From Fredinandcohnia onubensis (GTDB lineage: Bacteria; Bacillota; Bacilli; Bacillales; Bacillaceae_L), in assembly GCF_002734285.1 (NCBI RefSeq), contig NZ_NSEA01000021.1:1-64000 (forward strand): a stretch of DNA of 64,000 nt, written 5' to 3'. Below the pieces are notes generated by a model that saw only the letters and a list, made by a program, of their open reading frames with translations, did not search any database and was not told the DNA's origin. The position numbers and the translations under genes are program-made. Positions 62,251 through 64,000 of this stretch are shown one piece after another. Each line of letters opens with the position of its first letter. The stretch's first letter is position 1.

Positions 62251-62712
62251 TTGTTTCAAATTGGCGATAACATTGTTTATCCAATGCACGGAGTAGGTAT
62301 AATTAAAGCCATAGAAGAAAAAGAAATCTCAGGGGAAAAACAACAGTATTATGTCATAAAAATGTTAATCGGTAATATGCAAGTCATGATTCCTACAGGT
62401 AAAATATTGAATTTAAATATACGCCCTGTTACTGACATAATTGCATTAAAACACATCATACACATTTTTCAGCATGGAGAATCAGATAGATTTCTACTGT
62501 GGAAACAAAGGTATAAAGTGAACACGGACAAAATAAAAACGGGTAAAATACAAGAATGTGCCGAAGTTGTGCGTGATTTAATGCGTATGAAGAAAGAAAA
62601 AGAACTTAATACAAGCGAAAAAAAAATGTTAGTAAACGCACATGGATTTTTGATGAGTGAACTGGAGTTAATTAAAGGAATTACTGAAAACCAAATAAAA
62701 AGTTTCTGTTAA
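62251..62712 (+). CDS. CarD/CdnL-like transcription factor (YdeB-like)
   Basis: The 153-residue protein shows FQIGDNIVYPMHGVGII, the RNA polymerase-binding CarD/TRCF domain, then EEKEISGEKQQYYVIKML. A helical DNA-binding end follows (AEVVRDLMRMKKEKELNTSEKKML, FLMSELELIKGI). CarD proteins bind the polymerase beta subunit and stabilise promoter complexes. The TTG at 62251 has GGAGGTGGG upstream; earlier codons have none. Length matches YdeB. Confidence 0.92.
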   Translation: MFQIGDNIVYPMHGVGIIKAIEEKEISGEKQQYYVIKMLIGNMQVMIPTGKILNLNIRPVTDIIALKHIIHIFQHGESDRFLLWKQRYKVNTDKIKTGKIQECAEVVRDLMRMKKEKELNTSEKKMLVNAHGFLMSELELIKGITENQIKSFC

Positions 62713-63349
62713 TGATCATTTAAACTCATCTATTACATCTCCCGAAAATATCCTGTTTTTTTGGGAATATGTTTCTTTCTTAAAAATAAACCTTTTTAAA
62801 GACATTCAACTTCTCCAACTCACCTATAGAGCATTCACCTCTTTTGTTATTTCTACAATTTAATCCATTTTTATTATTTAAATTTCTTTTACGACATTGG
62901 AGTTTCAACAAATAAACTCGATAATACAGTCACTTGATTTTTTTGCGATCCTGATTCACACTGGCGCGGACAAGGAGCCGTAAGGATGAAAGAGAGGTAG
63001 GGCTTTCATTGTTTTAGGTATGTGAATAGTAATCGTTTCTCTTCTATCGTAAAAGAGAAAAACGAATTGGTAACACCGTATGGTCAACTACAAAAATGGT
63101 TTCCAGACTAGGAAACCATTTTTTTATTTTATTTACACCACAATTATGTATTTTATCTCCAAATTCATTATGAAGATTTTCAATTACACGAAGGGAGTTT
63201 TGACTTTTGAAGGATTACGGGTTTTTTTGTAGAAGTTATTAAATGAACAGCACGGTATTTCAAAAAACGATTAGAGCATTCATCCTTCATTAATACATAA
63301 ACTAATATTTTTCCTGCAATGTCGAATAAAATAAATGAGGAGGGATTAA
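62713..63349. other. long intergenic region
   Basis: At 637 bp this is one of the largest gaps. It holds a hairpin with T's at 63091-63126 and a tail of the dispersed family (GTAGAAGTTATTAAATGAAC) near 63220-63245. I see no ORF with a ribosome binding site. An unannotated RNA is possible. Confidence 0.4.
63091..63127 (+). terminator. orphan terminator in a gene-free gap
   Basis: AAATGGTTTCC and GGAAACCATTT form a perfect 11-bp stem with an AGACTA loop, followed by TTTT. No coding gene lies just upstream. Confidence 0.75.
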
Positions 63350-63775
63350 ATGAGCAGCAAAGGTTATCTCAAGGCAATAAACTGGACGATTTTCATACTT
63401 GTTGTTTTGACAGCAATTATTACGGCATCTATCACTATGTATAATCTTCTAAATATACCGGCCTTTGGTGAGGATGCGCAGTCTCGTGCAGAGTTCCGAT
63501 GGGGATCCATACAAATGTTCACCGCGATTGCTTTACTAATCAGTTCTGTTTTATTAGCAAGAGGGTGGAATCGTTTGTTTCCATTTAACGTTCCAATTGC
63601 AATCATCCTGGTTGGTTTTTGTTACGTATTATTTTTTCTGACATTTACAACTGGTTGGGTTGGTTTTCAAGGCATGTTTGGTTTCTTTATTGCTCTACTA
63701 ATAGGGATGATTTTAAGTATTTCGTATTCGATTTTTAATCGGATTGAACGACGAAAGAGGTTAAATAAAAATTAA
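63350..63775 (+). CDS. small membrane protein of unknown function
   Basis: The 141-residue protein has four helices: AINWTIFILVVLTAIITASITM, FTAIALLISSVLLA, VPIAIILVGFCYVLFFLTF and MFGFFIALLIGMILSISYSIF. GAGGAGG precedes the ATG. I do not recognise it. A terminator follows. Confidence 0.65.
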   Translation: MSSKGYLKAINWTIFILVVLTAIITASITMYNLLNIPAFGEDAQSRAEFRWGSIQMFTAIALLISSVLLARGWNRLFPFNVPIAIILVGFCYVLFFLTFTTGWVGFQGMFGFFIALLIGMILSISYSIFNRIERRKRLNKN

Positions 63776-63795
63776 ATGGTCTGTTTTCAGTAGTG

Positions 63796-63831
63796 GCGCG
63801 ATAGTTCAAGAAGGATTATCGCTTATTTTTG
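63796..63831 (+). terminator. terminator of the GCGATA family
   Basis: GCGATAGTT pairs with GGATTATCGC-type arm around CAAGAA, followed by TTATTTTTG. Confidence 0.7.
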
Positions 63832-63978
63832 TTCTAGAGATTAAAACGTAAACGATACCCTCATTATTGAGAGAACATAGGTAGCTTAAATTCAAACTGA
63901 TCTCTTGCAGAGAAAAACAAATATTGAGTTCTATTATTTTTAAAAGCGGGGCAGTATCGTGTCCTAAGGTATTGGTTT

Positions 63979-63987
63979 TGCTATAAT
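63979..63987 (+). promoter_or_regulatory. possible extended -10 promoter at the window edge
   Basis: TGCTATAAT is a TGn extended -10 with a perfect TATAAT, pointing out of the window. No good -35 is present. The gene it may serve lies to the right. Confidence 0.3.
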
Positions 63988-64000
63988 GAGCACGATGTAG

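Overview
The window is chromosomal DNA of an endospore-forming, low-GC Gram-positive bacterium of the Bacillaceae (Bacillus in the broad sense). The sequence basis is a GerA-type germinant receptor operon, a Spo0E-like phosphatase, paiA-paiB, csaA, a CarD gene, a DUF2187 gene, TPP and SAM-I riboswitches of the Bacillus type, Zur-box-like sites and AGGAGG ribosome binding sites throughout. The left edge is the last bases of a 5S rRNA, so the window starts just downstream of an rRNA operon. I see no phage, insertion sequence, CRISPR array or tRNA. I do not assign a species.

Layout. 1-9.5 kb: 5S end, a membrane-anchored acidic protein, an old-yellow-enzyme reductase with a palindrome over its promoter, a secreted lectin-like protein, a short UvrA paralogue, a GIY-YIG-like protein, an LprI-like lipoprotein, and tenA behind a TPP riboswitch. 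9.5-14.2 kb: a secreted pectate lyase divergent from an AraC regulator, then a PAS-PAS-PAS-GGDEF diguanylate cyclase. 14.2-23.2 kb: a SAM-I riboswitch ahead of a tandem-duplicated AhpD-like protein, an OmpR/histidine kinase pair, a VOC protein, a DUF4367-like secreted protein with an ABC exporter, and dsdA. 23.3-27.3 kb: a PemK/MazF toxin with a 53-residue putative antitoxin, a YfhP-like membrane hydrolase, a CBO0543 protein and a zinc-binding lipoprotein with Zur-box-like sites. 27.7-31.5 kb: an ehuBCDA ectoine importer interrupted by a hairpin and a 20-bp tandem repeat, then spo0E-like. 31.8-36.7 kb: uppP and the three-gene germinant receptor. 37-47.5 kb: DUF3231, a DHFR-like reductase followed by a 53-bp tandem repeat, an MFS transporter, paiAB, acetyltransferases, VOC, MORN and csaA. 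47.7-57 kb: a minus-strand set of unusual small proteins, DUF421, three more CBO0543 proteins and several membrane proteins. 57-64 kb: azlCD with its regulator, DUF2187, an alpha/beta hydrolase, a second DUF3231 protein, VOC, cupin and CarD.

The window reads as ordinary accessory Bacillus chromosome for nutrient uptake, plant-polymer use, stress response and sporulation. The points I find least expected are the riboswitch-controlled double-AhpD gene, two tandem repeat arrays, a dispersed family of hairpin terminators, two genes whose ribosome binding sites point to AUU/AUC starts, and several tiny genes (Spo0E-like, 53-aa antitoxin, 32-aa and 22-aa peptides). All functions are read from sequence and family knowledge; no database search was run.
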